From Neoceratodus forsteri (taxonomy: Eukaryota; Chordata; Ceratodontiformes; Ceratodontidae), in contig CM028132.1 of assembly GCA_016271365.2 (NCBI GenBank), forward strand, positions 586,031,001-586,095,000: a stretch of DNA of 64,000 nt. The letters are read 5' to 3'. Below the pieces are notes generated by a model. It saw nothing but the letters and a program-made list of their open reading frames with translations, made no database searches and was not told the origin of the DNA. The stretch's first letter is position 1. Each line of letters begins with the position of its first letter. Below, one piece after another: positions 21,891-34,498 of this stretch. Both the position numbers and the translations under genes were made by a program.

Positions 21891-23194
21891 TGGCACAGCA
21901 CTGATCTACAGACTCAAGGCATTTATTCTTACTAGGAAGTGCCAGCTGGCACCAGTGAGGTGAGATGCTATGTTAGGCTCTTTACTCATGCAGTCCTCTA
22001 TTGTTGTTATGGATCACAGAAAATAATCAGTGACAACTTGAAGAATTACAGGGGTACTGGGTCTGCTTGGGGGAGAAGGGGCATTGACTTTGGGTGCCAT
22101 CACTGCAGCCTTCAGTCAAGCACTAACCCAGTGCTGGATGAACACACAGTGCTTTTTTGATAGTTCTTTCACCGTGCCCTTGGGGAAGAAATGAAGACAA
22201 AATAAGAGGCTGGCATGTTTGAATCAGACACACAAATTACAAAAGTGGCATGCCAAATTTTGTTGGTCTGTTTGGATGGAAAAAGAAGCAGCTGATTCCT
22301 GGAAGCTCAAACTCAAAGGAAAGCAAAGAGGGTCATATGAGCCTGAGTCATATTGTCTGTTCTACATATAGTATATGCGGCTGTGCCCGAGCATGTCTGT
22401 TGAGGCAGTGTGGGATTCAGCAAGCTCCTGGATGAGCTTCCCATGAATTCATGTACAGTGAGACCAGAGGCCAGTACCCAAACCTTTTCACTTTAGAAGG
22501 TAGCACCAGAGGGCACCCTCATTTTTCTGAGGTCAGTTGAAATCAGTTCACAGGAACTATACAGAACTCCACAACATTTAGAAAAAAATGTAAAAAAATG
22601 AACATTTCCTGCAAAGGCTTCCTTCTGTTTTTTTCTTCATGGTCATTGTTGTGGTAGTGGGAGGATGCTCAAAGCTGGATCTGTGTGGAATCAAGGAAAT
22701 AGTGTGTTGTTCTTTTACTGTGGAGTTACTCAGTTTTGAGGGTAGTGGTACAGGACCTCAAGTACTCTGGTTGAGTCAAACAGCAACTCTGCACCCCTGT
22801 ATGTGCTCTCATAAACAAGATGTTTCAGGTATAACAATTTGTTACAGAATACACTTTTTTTTTTAATTTTCAGGTTTCATTTCCATGGTCTATAACATAT
22901 TTTGATAGTCTATCCAAAAAGCCTGTATAACAACACTGGCCTGTCCCCTACTGACATCATAGCACCTTTGTTTATATCAACACAGTCCTTACCATGACAA
23001 CAGACTGTGATGTCACGAACTGCAACTGTGAGGTCAGTTGCAAACAGTTGCTTTTTGAAAGAGAGTAAAATATGTAGAAAATTATCTGCAATATTTAGCA
23101 GACCAAAAAAAAATATTAAAGAAAACTAGAAAACACTGAAGTCAAATGTAAGTGTTGGAAATCTAATAATTGTAAGCTTATTTTAAATAGAGGA
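21891..23194. other. No gene seen
   Basis: This is 1.3 kb of mixed sequence with a T-run at about 22855-22866. Open frames are short and without motifs, and no terminal repeats could be paired. Confidence 0.3.
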
Positions 23195-23202
23195 ATGCTA
23201 AT
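23195..23202 (+). repeat. Target-site duplication, left copy (ATGCTAAT)
   Basis: This is an exact 8-bp match to 45461-45468, directly outside TAGAGATGT. Confidence 0.82.
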
Positions 23203-23404
23203 TAGAGATGTGCGAAACTGGAAAATTTCACCTAGCAAAATATTTCGCATAATTTCCGCATTACATTACATTTTTCACCTAGGTGAAATGTCATTTCGCC
23301 TCTGATTTTGCTTTCGCCTAATGTGAAATTTCACCCAATTTAGCCGATTTCGCTTTCGCGTAAGGCAACATTTTCAATCAATCAATCAAAGTCTTTATTT
23401 ATTG

Positions 23405-25559
23405 GTGGGGTAGCTATTTAATGGTGGGATAGCTATTTACATCAAGGATAAAATCCCAGCCTCCATCATTGACTCAACCTCTGTCCCAAAAGAATTCTAA
23501 AGCTTGTCATTAAAGATTCAAATTGCTACCGGTGTCTCATTATATATAATAGGATGCTACAGACTCCCATCAGCTAGACTACAGTTGTTAAAACATCTCG
23601 GAAACATCCTGGGTTAGGCATCTTCTGAATATATCATACTAGGGGACTTCAACTTAAACTGGCTCTCCAGTGCATCCACCCTACTTAAAATGTTCTGTGA
23701 TTCCCTTGGGTTTTCACAGCTAATAAACAAACCTACTCATCCTAACAAGCTCAACCCTAATAACAGTACTCTCTTGGATATCATTTTAGTTAACAAACCC
23801 CCTTTATTCTCCCATGCTGGTGTCTTTTTCTCTGATATTAGTGACCATTACTTCATCGCTTGTGTAAGATCCACTCTTAAATTCACAACTGCACCAAAAT
23901 TCTCCTTTAAAAGGTGCATACGCAACTTTCACCTCCATGAGTATATATCAGAGCTAAGAGACTCCATGCAATGGCAGGACTTCCATCTGACCAAGTCCCT
24001 GACTACGGCTTATGATATTTTCTCAGAAATTGTGCTAGGGGCTCTCAACAAGTATGCTCCCATAGTAAAAGTTCATGCCAGAAACAAATCCTGTTGGTGG
24101 TTTACGGAAGAAATGAAAGATGCTTTGTGGAGTAAGGATGTACTCTGGAGAACTGCTAGGAAAACTAATTTAATAAATGACTGGAATTCTTTCCAGAGGG
24201 AGAGGAACCTCTGCACCAAAATGGTCAGAGAAGCCAAAACTAATTTCTACCACTCTCAGCTGCAGAGCTCCTCAAGAAATGCCTCCAAATTCTGGAGGAC
24301 GATCAAAGACATTGAAGGTCACACCACTGTTAATTCCCTACCTACTAAATTATTGATCGACAATGCTGTCATCTCCGACAGACCGTCTATCCTCAACACT
24401 CTCAATAATCATTTTGCCACTGCAGGGCTAGCCTTTGACTCCTCTCCCGCAAATATCCTCCACCAACAACTTGGATTAGATACACAAGAAAAACCCATCC
24501 CCAGTCCATCCTTCTCCCTGAAAGAAGTCGAAGATCTTCTCCTTCAGTTGGACACTAGGAAAAGAGCTGGGGCCGACCTCATTGACCCGTACTTCTTAAA
24601 GGTCAGCTACCGTGTCATTGCAGTCCCAATTACTCATCACTTCAATCTATCCTTGCCTCAGGGTGACCTACCGCCCATTTGTAAAAATGCACTTGTGTTC
24701 CCTTTGTTTAAGTCAGAAGATCCTAGTGACCTCAATAACTACAGGCCAGTCTCCCTACTTCCAATCCTATCAAAGATGCTGGAGAAAATAGTGAACTCCC
24801 AGCTTCAGAAGTACCTGGAATCAGAAAAATTACTCAGCCTGTTACTATTTAGTTTTAGTGCAAATCACAATACAACCTCTGCTCTAGCCAAGGTGACAAA
24901 CAACTGGCAGCTTGAATTAGACAAAAAAAACTTTGCACAGTTTTCTTGGACCTAAGCAAGGTGTTCCACACCGTTGATTACAGACTGCTTCTGTCATCCC
25001 TCTGGAACATTGTTTTGGAGTCCCTATCCCTTAAATGGTTCTCCAGCTACCTCCCAGGATGACTTCAACAAGTAAAGGCAGAAGGGGAAGTTTCTCCACC
25101 AAAACACCTATTGACGGGTGTACCACAAGGCTCCATTCTTGGTCCCTTGCTCTTCACCATTTATATTAACAACGTAGATGTCCCCATCAAAGAAGCACAA
25201 ATACATCTATTCACGGATGATACGGTACTCTATGCTAGTAGCTCCACCCCTGATGCAGCCTGTAAAGCCCTTCAAAATAAATTTAATATGCTGCAACATC
25301 AGCTTATAAACCAGAAACTGCTCTTAAATGCAAAAAAAAAAACAAAGCAATGTTCCTCTCACCCCTTCACAATGCAATAAATCCTGCAATTGCTGGGACA
25401 CACCAGCAGAGCACTACCATTCTAGATGAGCAGTTGGACTACGTACCAAAGTTCAAGTACCTGGGGGTCTGGTTAGACCACAGATTTGCTTTCACAGATC
25501 ACTTAGAAGAATTGGCAAAGAAACTTAGACAAAGACTTAGTCTTTTCTTTAGGATTTAG
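23405..25559 (+). pseudogene. L2 ORF2, endonuclease end and reverse transcriptase
   Basis: The product would nick DNA and copy the element RNA. A broken frame from 23405 contains AIYIKDKIPAS and then YIILGDFNLNWLSS, the endonuclease D-F-N block. The long frame 23690-24955 (421 codons) has LDIILVN and DISDHY (end of endonuclease), a basic linker, and the RT entry AVPITHHFNLSL, FKSEDPSDLNNYRPVSLLPILSKMLEK. A frameshift follows within FLDLSK at about 24945. The frame 25111-25380 has TGVPQGSILGPLLF and the active site FTDD at 25210-25221. FKYLGVWLDHRF follows in the next frame, ending where a CR1 inserts at 25560. Catalytic boxes are kept, but frame changes and stops inactivate it. Confidence 0.88.
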
Positions 25560-28500
25560 CTAATCCAAGAGGGGAGGTGCTGAAAAAAGGCAGGAAATTT
25601 CAAGCCTTCCCCCACAAAACATAGCAGGTAGTAAGGTAAACACTGAGGTACAGAGCTCAACACAGGGCAGGACAGGGGTAAATGGAAAAACAGACAAGGG
25701 CAATAAGAGCAGTGATGGGGGAAAAAAGGATAAAGACAACATTAAATGTAGGGCAATGAGTACCAATGCCCGTAGTCTGGGAAACAAGCTTCCTGAGCTA
25801 GCAACCCTGATCGAAGATGAACAATTGGATATTGTGGCAGTCACAGAAACATGGTGGACAGAGAACCATGACTGGGATGTCAACATACCAGGGTACATAA
25901 TCTACAGAAGGGACAGGGAAGGTAAAAGAGGAGGTGGAGTAGCTCTATACATAAGGGAAGGGATCAAAGCTACAGAACTAAAAAGCAAAAGGGGAGGACA
26001 AGAGGCACTCTGGGTCACCTTGGAGACAGGGAATGGCATCACAATCCACACAGGGGTTGTATACAGACCCCCAACTCAAGGGGAGGAAATGGACAAGAAA
26101 ATGATAGAGGACATTCTCAAAATGGCTGTAAAAGGGGAGATACTGTTGATGAGGAACCTGAATATGCCAGATGTTAACTGGATGACATGTACTGCAGCCA
26201 CATCCAAGAGCAGGGTCATTCTCGATGCCCTGCGAGGCAGGCCTTAGACAGCTTGTGTTGGAACCCACTCGGGAGGAGCAATACTAGAACCTGGTACTCT
26301 CAAATGGAGAGATCACAAATTTAGAAGTCAGTGAGACATCTGGGAACAAGCGACCACTGCACATTGTAGCTTCAATGAGCACAACCATGGAGATAAGCCA
26401 TACAAAACAAGGATACTGGACTTTAGAAGGGCTGACTTTGGCAAAATGGGTGAATACCTGAAGAATGCACTAGCAAATGGCCAAAAGGAGGGTGGAAGAA
26501 CAATGGAGAAAAATCAAAACTGCCATCATAGAGGCAACAAGCCTTTGTGAAACAAATAAAGAAAACAACATGAGTAAAAAAAACACTATGGTTCTCAAAA
26601 GAGGTGACAGGGAAGGTTAAGGAGAAAAGGCTGCATTCAAAAGTATAAGGAATCACAGAAGGAGCATGACAGGAACTGTATCAATTAAAGCAGAAAGAAG
26701 TGGGGAAGGCAGTCAGAATAGCAAAGGCCCAAACCGAGGAAAAATAGCCAACTCAGTTAAGAAGGGGACAAAACCTTTTATAGGTACTATTAGGGTATAG
26801 AAAGGCTAAGGAGGATAGTGAAGATTAATAAAGAAGGGAGGTGGGCCAAGGACACAGTGAAAAGGCAGAGATACTGAATGAATACTTTTGCTCAGTATTC
26901 ACAAAAGAAGATGAGGAGGAGTTACCTAAACCAGACAATAGAAGCACTCTGGGGGGGTTGACACCAGTCCATTCACAAGAAAGAGTCCTGAAAGAACTCC
27001 TAAAACTCAAGGTGGACAAAGCAATGGGGCCTGATGGATTCACCCCAGAATCCTAAAAGAACTAAGGGAGGACCTAGTGACACCACTGACCATGCTTATT
27101 AACACATTATGGCAGGATGGGGTGGTACCTGAGGACTGGAGGAGGGCAGATGTGATTCCCCTTCACAAAAGTGGGAGCAAAGCAGAAGCAGGAAACCACA
27201 GAATCTGTAAGTTTGACCTCAGTGGTAGGGAAAATGATGGAATCACTTCTGAAAGAAAGAATTGTTGAGTACCTAGAGGCTAGCGGGGCACAGGACCCAA
27301 AACAGCATGGATTTACAGCAGGAAAGTCATGTCAGATGAATCTAATTGATTTCTTTGACTGGGTGACCAAAGTAATAGACCAGGGAGGGGCTGTGGATAT
27401 GGCCTACCTAGACTTTAGCAAGGCATTTGACACAGTCCCACACAAAAGATTAATAATCAAGTTAGCCAGCCTGGGAGTGGGTCCCAGGGTAGTAGCCTGG
27501 GTAGCAAACTAGCTGCACAACAGGACACAGAAGGTAATAGTGAATGGAACACATTCTGAAGAAAGGGGGGTTACTAGTGGAGTACCTCAGTGCTCTGTAC
27601 TGGGTCCAGTCCTCTTTAACATCTTTATAGATGACATTTCGGAGGGTCTGGAGGGAAAGATATGCCTCTTTGCAGATGACACAAAGATCTGTAACAGAGT
27701 TGATACACAAGAGGGGGTAGTAAAGATGAGAAGGGACTTGGCAAGGTTGGAGGAATGGTCAGACATATGGCAAGTTAGATTCAATGCAAAGAAGTGCAAA
27801 GTAATGCACCTGAGAAACAAAAACCCAGGAGAAGAGTACACAATAGCAGGGGAGGTACTAACAACAACAAAAATGGAAAGGGACCTGGGGGTAGTCATAT
27901 CAGATGACCTAAAGGTGGTTAAGCAATGTGAAAAGTAGGTAAGGAGAGCCAGGGGGATACTGGGATGCATAGGAAGGGGCATCACAAGTAGAAAAAGGAA
28001 AGTGGTTATCTCTCTGTACAGACAGTTGGTGAGACCCCATCTGGAGTACTGTGTGCAGTTTTGGAGACCTCATCTACGCAAGGACATAGACAGGATGGAA
28101 GCAGTCCAGAGGAGGGCAACTAAAATGGTGCAGGGTCTGCAGCAGAAACCATATAAAGAGAGACTGAGAGAGCTTAATATGTATACTCTTGATGAAAGGA
28201 GGGACGGGGGGGACATGATAGAAATGTTCAAGTACCTCAAGGGAATCAACAAAGTCCAGGAGGGTAGCATATTTCAGAAAAAGAGATGTGTAAGAACAAG
28301 GGGGCACAATTTAAAGATAGAGGGGGGACAGCTCAGGGGTAATGTGAGGAAAATTATTTTCACGGAGAGAGTGGTGAATATATGGAACCGCCTTCCTGAG
28401 GAGGTCATTGGGTCTAAAACAGTGGGGGAATTCAAACATGTATGGGACAGACGTAAGGCAATTATAGTGGGGGGTTGCAGGAAGTAGGCTGTTGGTTAAC

Positions 28501-28603
28501 TAGAATCTGCAGCTTATCCGGTAGGTAGGGGGAATGGGCAGACTGGGTGGGCCAAGTGGTCCTTATCTGCCGTCAAAGTCTATGTTTCTATGTTTCTATA
28601 ATA
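25560..28603 (+). mobile_element. CR1 LINE inserted in L2
   Basis: A CR1 copy begins near the ORF1-ORF2 boundary and ends in the 3' wording GGCAGACTGGGTGGGCC and a short tail of CTATGTTT repeats at about 28580-28603. Its 3' end differs from the subfamily at 4897 and matches the copy at 49590-50392. L2 sequence reads on at both sides, so this is an insertion into the L2. Confidence 0.92.
25756..28487 (+). pseudogene. CR1 ORF2 (endonuclease-reverse transcriptase)
   Basis: Segments in order are: 25756-26247 endonuclease with NARSLGNKLPEL, VAVTETWW, GGGVALYIREGI and GVVYRPPTQ (the GDFNMP block has become RNLNMP); a decayed linker 26260-26840; RT start 26841-27056 with VDKAMGPDGFTPE; and 27171-27512 with SLTSVVGKMMESLLKERIV, KQHGFTAGKSC and MAYLDFSKAFDTVPH. 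Then 27540-27938 has GVPQCSVLGPVLFNIFIDD and the active site FADDTK at 27669-27686, and C-terminus 28002-28487 has [34 protein letters not shown] and FTERVVNIWNRLPEEV. The active-site aspartates are kept. Loss of the endonuclease aspartate and several stops make it inactive. Confidence 0.9.
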
Positions 28604-28934
28604 TTCTCCTCACAAGAGACACTAACCTGAAACTGGTTCAAACTACCTTTCTTTCCCTATTGGATTATGCAGATTTTCTATATAGTCAGGGACCTACAGG
28701 TACCCTAGCCCAACTCGATACGCTTTACCACAGAGCAATAAGATTTATCACGGGTCTTCCTTACTCAACCCACCACTGTGCATTGTACATGGCAGTGGGA
28801 TGGTCATCCCTTGCTTACAGATGGCAAAAAAATGCTGCAGTTTGGACATACAAAGCTATCTCAAATAAACTGCACCAGTATATCTCTGTCCGTTTACCTT
28901 TTTGCACTCTGGGGAAGCATGCCCTGAGAAGCAC

Positions 28935-29766
28935 CTCAATGCAGGGAAATGCAAGGTACTCCACCGGGGGGCCAGAAACCTGGGCCAAGTGTACACCCTG
29001 GGGGAGGGGAATGCTACAAGTCTCGATGTCTGAGAGGGACCTGGGGTGGTGGTGGATGTCAAGATGAACAACTTGGAGACTTGTAGGAGGGCAGCAGCCA
29101 AGGCCAACAGGATGCTGGGATGCATCGCTAGGGTATACCTCCAGAAGGAGGGGAAGTGATACTCCCTCTGTATAACTGCTTGGTGAGGCCACACCTTGAG
29201 TACTGCGTGCAGTTTTGGAGGCCACACTTAAAGAGGGACATTAAACTCCTGGAGAGGGTCCAGAGGAGGGCAACCAAAATGATTTGGGGGCTTGGGGACA
29301 GGACCTAGGAAGAGAGGCTCGAAGAGCTAAATATGTACACATTGGAAGAGAGAAGGGACCGGGGGGACATGATAGAGGTCTTCAAGTCCATGAAGAGGGT
29401 AAATAGGGAAGGAACAGTCAGGGTGCTTCGAAGGAAGGAGGAGGGGGCCACTAGAGGGCATAGGTGGAAGTTGGAGGGGGGAAGATTCAGGGGAGAAAGG
29501 AGGAGGTGCTACTTCACTGAGAGGGTGGTGGAGCCATGGAATGCACTGCCTAGGGGGCTGGTGGAGGGGTTCGAGAGGGGCTGGGACAGGTACAGGGAAG
29601 GGTTCTGGAAGCAAAATCCAATGCAGCAAGAATATCTGGAACTGGGAAGGAAGAAGCCAGAGAAGGCAAGGGGGGCAGCAAGGTCAGCACCCAAGGTGGG
29701 GGCTGACCAATCGAGCAGACTCGAAAGACCGTTAGGCCTATTCTGCTGGCATTTTAGTATGTTAGT
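28935..29766 (+). mobile_element. CR1 LINE 3' fragment inserted in L2
   Basis: This 5'-truncated copy begins just after the RT active site (CTCAATGCAGGGAAATGCAA, the FNAGKCK block). It continues through [37 protein letters not shown], a long open stretch 29333-29630 with MYTLEERRDRGDMIEVFKSMKRVN, and FTERVVEPWNALPRGLVEGF. It ends GGCCTATTCTGCTGGCATTTTAGTATG, a 3' tail of the same subfamily as the copy at 4897-10530. L2 coding sequence resumes at about 29767. The insertion splits the L2 C-terminal block. Confidence 0.88.
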
Positions 29767-30433
29767 ATATCTACCTTTATGTTTACAAAGCAAAATCTTG
29801 TATTGGCAGAGCAACCATCAGCTTTGTGCTCCCTCAACTGTGGAACAAGCTGCAAAAAACGTTGAAATTAACTCACCCCATCAGCTTAGCAACTTTTAAA
29901 TCTCTATATCTACATCATAATAAGGAGTCCTGTGCCTGTCTACCCTAAATAGTGACTCCTATAAGTCCAAGTACACTCTTATTACTACTGTTACAAGACT
30001 GATCACATCTATAATCGACTCTTCCCTCTCCCCTTTTTCTGCCCCCCATATCTGTCCCTTCCACATTCCTTTGACCCTGGTTCCAGCTCTAAATTCTCCA
30101 TACCGCATCACTATATATCTTTTTATATTAGGCTTTATTTGTGTTCGGTGCACCTGCTATGTATATTTCTTTACTTATTTGAAAAATTGTGTCCTACCCA
30201 AAACTAGCTGTATCTTCTGTTCCAAACATATACTACTGTCCATGCTACCTGCTGATACTTTGTATATACTGTATTATTGCATCTCACTTTATTTTTATTA
30301 TTATTATTTTCTTATGTGTTGCACCTCATGTATATTGTCCCTTGTTCCTTGTTGACAAACCCAGGTCCACCTCGAAAATGAGCTTGCTCAACGGTGATCG
30401 CCTGGTTAAATAAAGACTTTGATTGATTGATTG

Positions 30434-30791
30434 ATTGATTGGTGTGGTGTGTGTGTGTGTATGTGAAAGCACAGCAGGCTAGTTCCTAATATTTAACAGA
30501 TTTCGTACAAGTTGTGAGTGAGTTTCTGTAATTTCTTTTAAGTCTTAATATAATTTTTTTGGGCGTACTACTTATTTTTTATATTTTCTTACATACTGAC
30601 CCATTATTGGGTAACTTTATCTGAGCAGTTACTCATTCTGAGTAGTTCTGTTCCTGTTTCCCTTTTCTCAATCACTTTTGTGCTTTATTTTTTTATTGGA
30701 AGTATTTGTGTACATTGACCACTTAACTTGTCCATATCCAGGTACACTGCACTGTTGAATTGCTCACAGAAATTAAAATTGTGATCTACCC
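30434..30791. other. Interior hAT sequence between two L2 copies; no gene seen
   Basis: It starts with a TG-rich run (GTGTGTGTGTGTATGTG at about 30445) after the L2 tail and ends at the TCAAT-repeat tail of the next L2. It is probably original hAT interior, by position. Confidence 0.35.
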
Positions 30792-31757
30792 TCAATTCAA
30801 TTCAATTCAAAGTTTATTTTACCAGGATAACTCATTTGTGAGGAGGTCCTGGGGGGACATAAGTACAATACAAAATACAGAACAGTTACAGTGGTACAAT
30901 ATAAATATAGCTGAGATACTATATACAAGAAAAGCAGACAAAAGGAAGTTAACTAGATACAACACTGAATCACAAAATGATTCCAAGTCTAATACAGGTG
31001 CCTATACAGGTAAAGCTAGCTGAGTACAATAATTATGAAAAATGATAGGTGCAGAAAAGTAAATTGGAACAATAGAAGAGGACATAGAGTGTAAGGTCTA
31101 TGGATTTTATAGCACTAGAGGATGGTCAAAGGCAGGAAAAAGTAATACAGGTTACAGAAATGTAACAGGAGGGGAAGAGGAGAGCAGGTGTGGGTTAGGG
31201 AGTGGATAAAGAATGCAGAAAACTAAGAAGCACCGAGGGGGGGACAAAGGGGGTGGATGATATACAAGTGCTTACTACTAGTGCTGGATGAGGGGGATAG
31301 AGGGGTTGGAAACAAACTGGGTGAGGGGGAAGTAGAGGAGTGGGGGAGGATTAAGTGCCAGGAGGCAGAGAGAATGTACATGATTACAGTAAGCAGGTTC
31401 AAGCATAGCAGTTACAGTTGTCCTTCAACATACTCCCAGTCAAGGACTTGAATGTACACAGGCCAACGGTAAGGTTAAGTTTAAGGGGTTTCTGTATAGT
31501 GTTCCATAAGGTCAGCAGGGCATAACTTAGGGATGAAGAACCAAACCGGTTTCTAACCCATGGAGTATCAAGTATTATATATGACAACTTCCTGGGAGTG
31601 TACTCACTAGAGGCATGTTTAAACATGGAGCAGATATAGGGAGGGAGTTTCAGGGTTAGAGCTCTGTAACCCCAGAGGGATGCATTGCTGCATATCCTGA
31701 CACTAAGGGATGGCCAACCAACCTGTAGATAAAGGGAGCAATGGTAGACGTTGAAAG

Positions 31758-31770
31758 GAACATTTGTAGA
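31758..31770 (+). repeat. L1 target-site duplication, left copy (GAACATTTGTA)
   Basis: Wording AAAGGAACATTTGTA here matches AAGAACATTTGTA after the A-run at about 40183-40196. The exact shared core is 11 bases. Confidence 0.75.
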
Positions 31771-32539
31771 GTTTCGTGATGCCTTCCTTGTAGGCAGATG
31801 CCTCTAAAACCTGCTCTCTCCTCAAGATTATCAAAATCAAGTAAATCTAACCTTTAAAGCTCACTAACTGAACTACATCAGTTCTACCATCCTCAGGAAG
31901 CCCCAGGACTTCTTCAGAGCTACAAGTAATTGGAGTAACGGTAAATAATTTGGAGGAATGGAGGCTGAGATGAAACAGGCCCTCCCTGCACACACACCAC
32001 CAACAACTCCGGACAAGCAGTCTAAGAGGCCTAAGACCCAGTATACTGTATCTGGCAAGTCCTCCATTACTCCACTCTCCAAAGAAAAATTTTTAGCTGA
32101 ACTGGCTCCACTGAAGACAGCATTTCAAGACTTTGCCTCAGACTTAAAATCTATCAAGGAAGAGCTAAAAGACACTAACCAGGCAGCGGCAGACATATCA
32201 GCACGTACATCCTCCCTCGAAAAATGGCAATCCAGGATGGAACCCGATATATCCTCCTTGCAGCAAAAAGTTAACAAGCTGGAGCTGAAACTTGAAGATC
32301 TGGAAGGCCGAAATAGGCGTAACAACCAGGATATTTTTGGCCTTCCGGAGGAAGCTGAAGGCCATTCGCCTGTTATGTTTGCCCAGAAGTTACTTTTAAA
32401 GATCGCTGGCCCCTCACTTCACTCTACAACATACTTAGTGGAAAGGGTCCATAGATCCCTACGACCAAGGCCACCTCCTGGATCCAAGCCCAGGCCCTTT
32501 ATCCTACATTTACTCAGTTACCTGGACCGTCAACATGTA

Positions 32540-34498
32540 CAGATGAAGCCGCTTAATAGGGACAGCTCCGTGACCGAGTAATCATCCCTATTAAGCGATC
32601 ATCCCGATTAACAGGTGCCCTATGTTCTATATTGTAATCAGCAAACAACCGAGTCAGAGATCAAAATTCAGTTAAGTACTTTTATTTTTAGTGTATTTCT
32701 GTGCATACAGTATTTTTTTTGTTTTTTTTCTATGCAAGTGCTCAAAAGTGACAAAAATAAAGTAAATTCACTTCAGTTGATATTCACTTCGATAAAAAAA
32801 AATCTGCGATCGAACTTTGTTTTGAGTCAGTGCTGATCCTATTTGAAATGCGGCTCTCAACAGCTGACAGTGCTCCCCAGGATACTATGTCACCATTTTG
32901 CATGCACCATGTCATAAGCACTCTGCAGTGATCAATAGCATCCTTGTTAGAAATGGGATCGGGTACTGGATCTTCTTCTGCCTCTGAGTCATGGTCTGCT
33001 TCTTGTGTCCCTGAGTCCAGTCTCAGACGTTTGACTACTTCACAGATTTCGCCATCTGTAGTTCCCCCTCAGTTTCAACATCAATATCGATGTCCACAAA
33101 AGTAGAGAACTCATCTGCAGTCATGTAAGTTGGTGGCTGAACATCATACAGTGGATCCTCTGCTGCTGTTTGATGTGTTTCGCCCACCGGTTCCGCGACG
33201 CTACTCAGAAACCCTGCCTTTCTAAAACAGTGCAGGAGTGTAGTCGGAGAGACAGATTGCCAAGCTTTGGCAGCCATGTAGATGGCATCCAGGATACTGA
33301 CGGCTTTAGCGATTGCAGATGCAGTCAGTTCTCCTCCTTGGTTGATCACATCCATGATTCGTGTTGACATCAGTGCACGATAGTGACCTTTTACATTTCT
33401 GATCACACCCATATCCATGGGTTGGACCAGACTGGTGGTGTTTGGTGGCAAAAAAACAATTTTAATTTGTGGGTACATCCCCACAACATCAGCAGGGTGT
33501 GCGGAGCCGTTTGCGCTTCAACTCACTCTCCCACATGCCCAGCCAATCTTTGAAGATCCACCAGTCATCCAAGCATTTGATGAAGCATAGTAAGCTACCG
33601 GCAGTGTAGCAAGATCTCTGGGGAAACAGCGTGGTCTTTCACTTTTTCCAATGACAAGCAAGGTGCGCTTGTCTGTCCCATCCATATTGGTGCATACCAA
33701 TAGAGAGACTCTGTCCTTCGCTTTTTTCCCCCAAACAGTTCTGTTTGTCTGAGAACATGACCATGATCAGGATATCCCCTGAATTACAGTCCTGTCTCAT
33801 CAGCATTGTACACACACCCGGGGCTGTAATTTTTAAGAAGAGCAGGAAGCACGGCTGAGATCCAGTCTGATGCTGCACCTGTGTCGGCGTCCAATTTTTC
33901 GCCATGCTCTTTCTTGTAAACAATGGAGTTCCTCTGTTTCCACCTTGCTAGCCACCCATCGGTAGCCTCAAAATCTTCATGTCTGAGCTGCGTGGCAAGC
34001 TCTTTCACTTTTTTTTTAACAGAGGGCCGGACAATCTGGCACCATGACAGACAGCACCGCTAAACCATAAAAGGAAGGCTTCTTCCACTTCACCGTCCTT
34101 GCCCTCGCATTTGCGTTTCCTTGCTGGGTTAGCATTCGACTGCTACTCTGTCATGATTGCCTTTCTGTTTGGCTTATGCGACTGACTTGGCTTTTAGAAA
34201 TGCCAAACTCTTTAGCCACAGAAGCAAGAGAAGACTTAGGGATCTGCAAAGCTTCAATTACTTTTACTCGCTCCGCAAGTGTGAGCTCTACTCGCTTGGA
34301 AGCCATGATGACAAGATGAATACAGCACAAGGATGTCGGAATTTTAATGTAAAATGTCCCAATTAAGCAGCCCATGTGTCCCTTATAACTGGATTAGAAC
34401 ATAACGGAAGTCAATTAGGAAAAAAACGGTTACTAGGGAAATGTCCCCATTAAATGAACGTCCCCATTAACCGCGTCCCTATTAAGTGGATTGTACTT
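32540..34498 (-). mobile_element. Tigger/pogo-type DNA transposon in L1 ORF1
   Basis: The ends are inverted repeats (left CAGATGAAGCCGCTTAATAG at 32540; right, opposite strand, starting AAGTACAATCCACTTAATAG at 34498), bounded by TA on both sides (32538-32539 and 34499-34500). GGGAC-type motifs recur inside both ends, as in Tigger elements. The 1959-bp length and a transposase on the minus strand fit. The insertion into an open L1 ORF1 shows it is the youngest layer in this nest. Confidence 0.92.
33035..34305 (-). pseudogene. Tigger transposase (CENP-B-type HTH and DDE), broken
   Basis: The enzyme cuts and pastes the element at TA sites. On the minus strand the start MASKRVELTLAERVKVIEAL at 34305 leads into the N-terminal helix-turn-helix (SLASVAKEFGISKSQVSRI). 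The second DNA-binding part has ELATQLRHEDFEATDGWLARWKQRN near 33990. DDE boxes follow: VYNADETGL (first Asp) near 33790, CTNMDGTDKRTLLVIGKS (second region) near 33690, and FLPPNTTSLVQPMDMGVIRN (third Asp) near 33440. The end is near 33035. At least four frame breaks (about 34150, 33800, 33650, 33510) split it. The catalytic residues are visible, but the gene is dead. Confidence 0.9.

Larger units (their letters stand above)
23374..30433 (+). mobile_element. L2 LINE, 5' truncated, interrupted by two CR1 insertions
   Basis: L2 sequence runs in three pieces: 23374-25559, 28604-28934 and 29767-30433, about 3.2 kb in all. The first piece has the late endonuclease and RT. The second starts the C-terminal block (VQTTFLSLLDYADFLY). 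The third has FVLPQLWNKLQ and FKSLYL, then the 3' UTR, ending in AATAAAGACTTTGATTGATTG with a GATT tail at about 30419-30440. The two gaps are filled exactly by CR1 copies in the same orientation. The 5' edge carries a short inverted copy of the 3' end (23374-23400). Confidence 0.9.
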
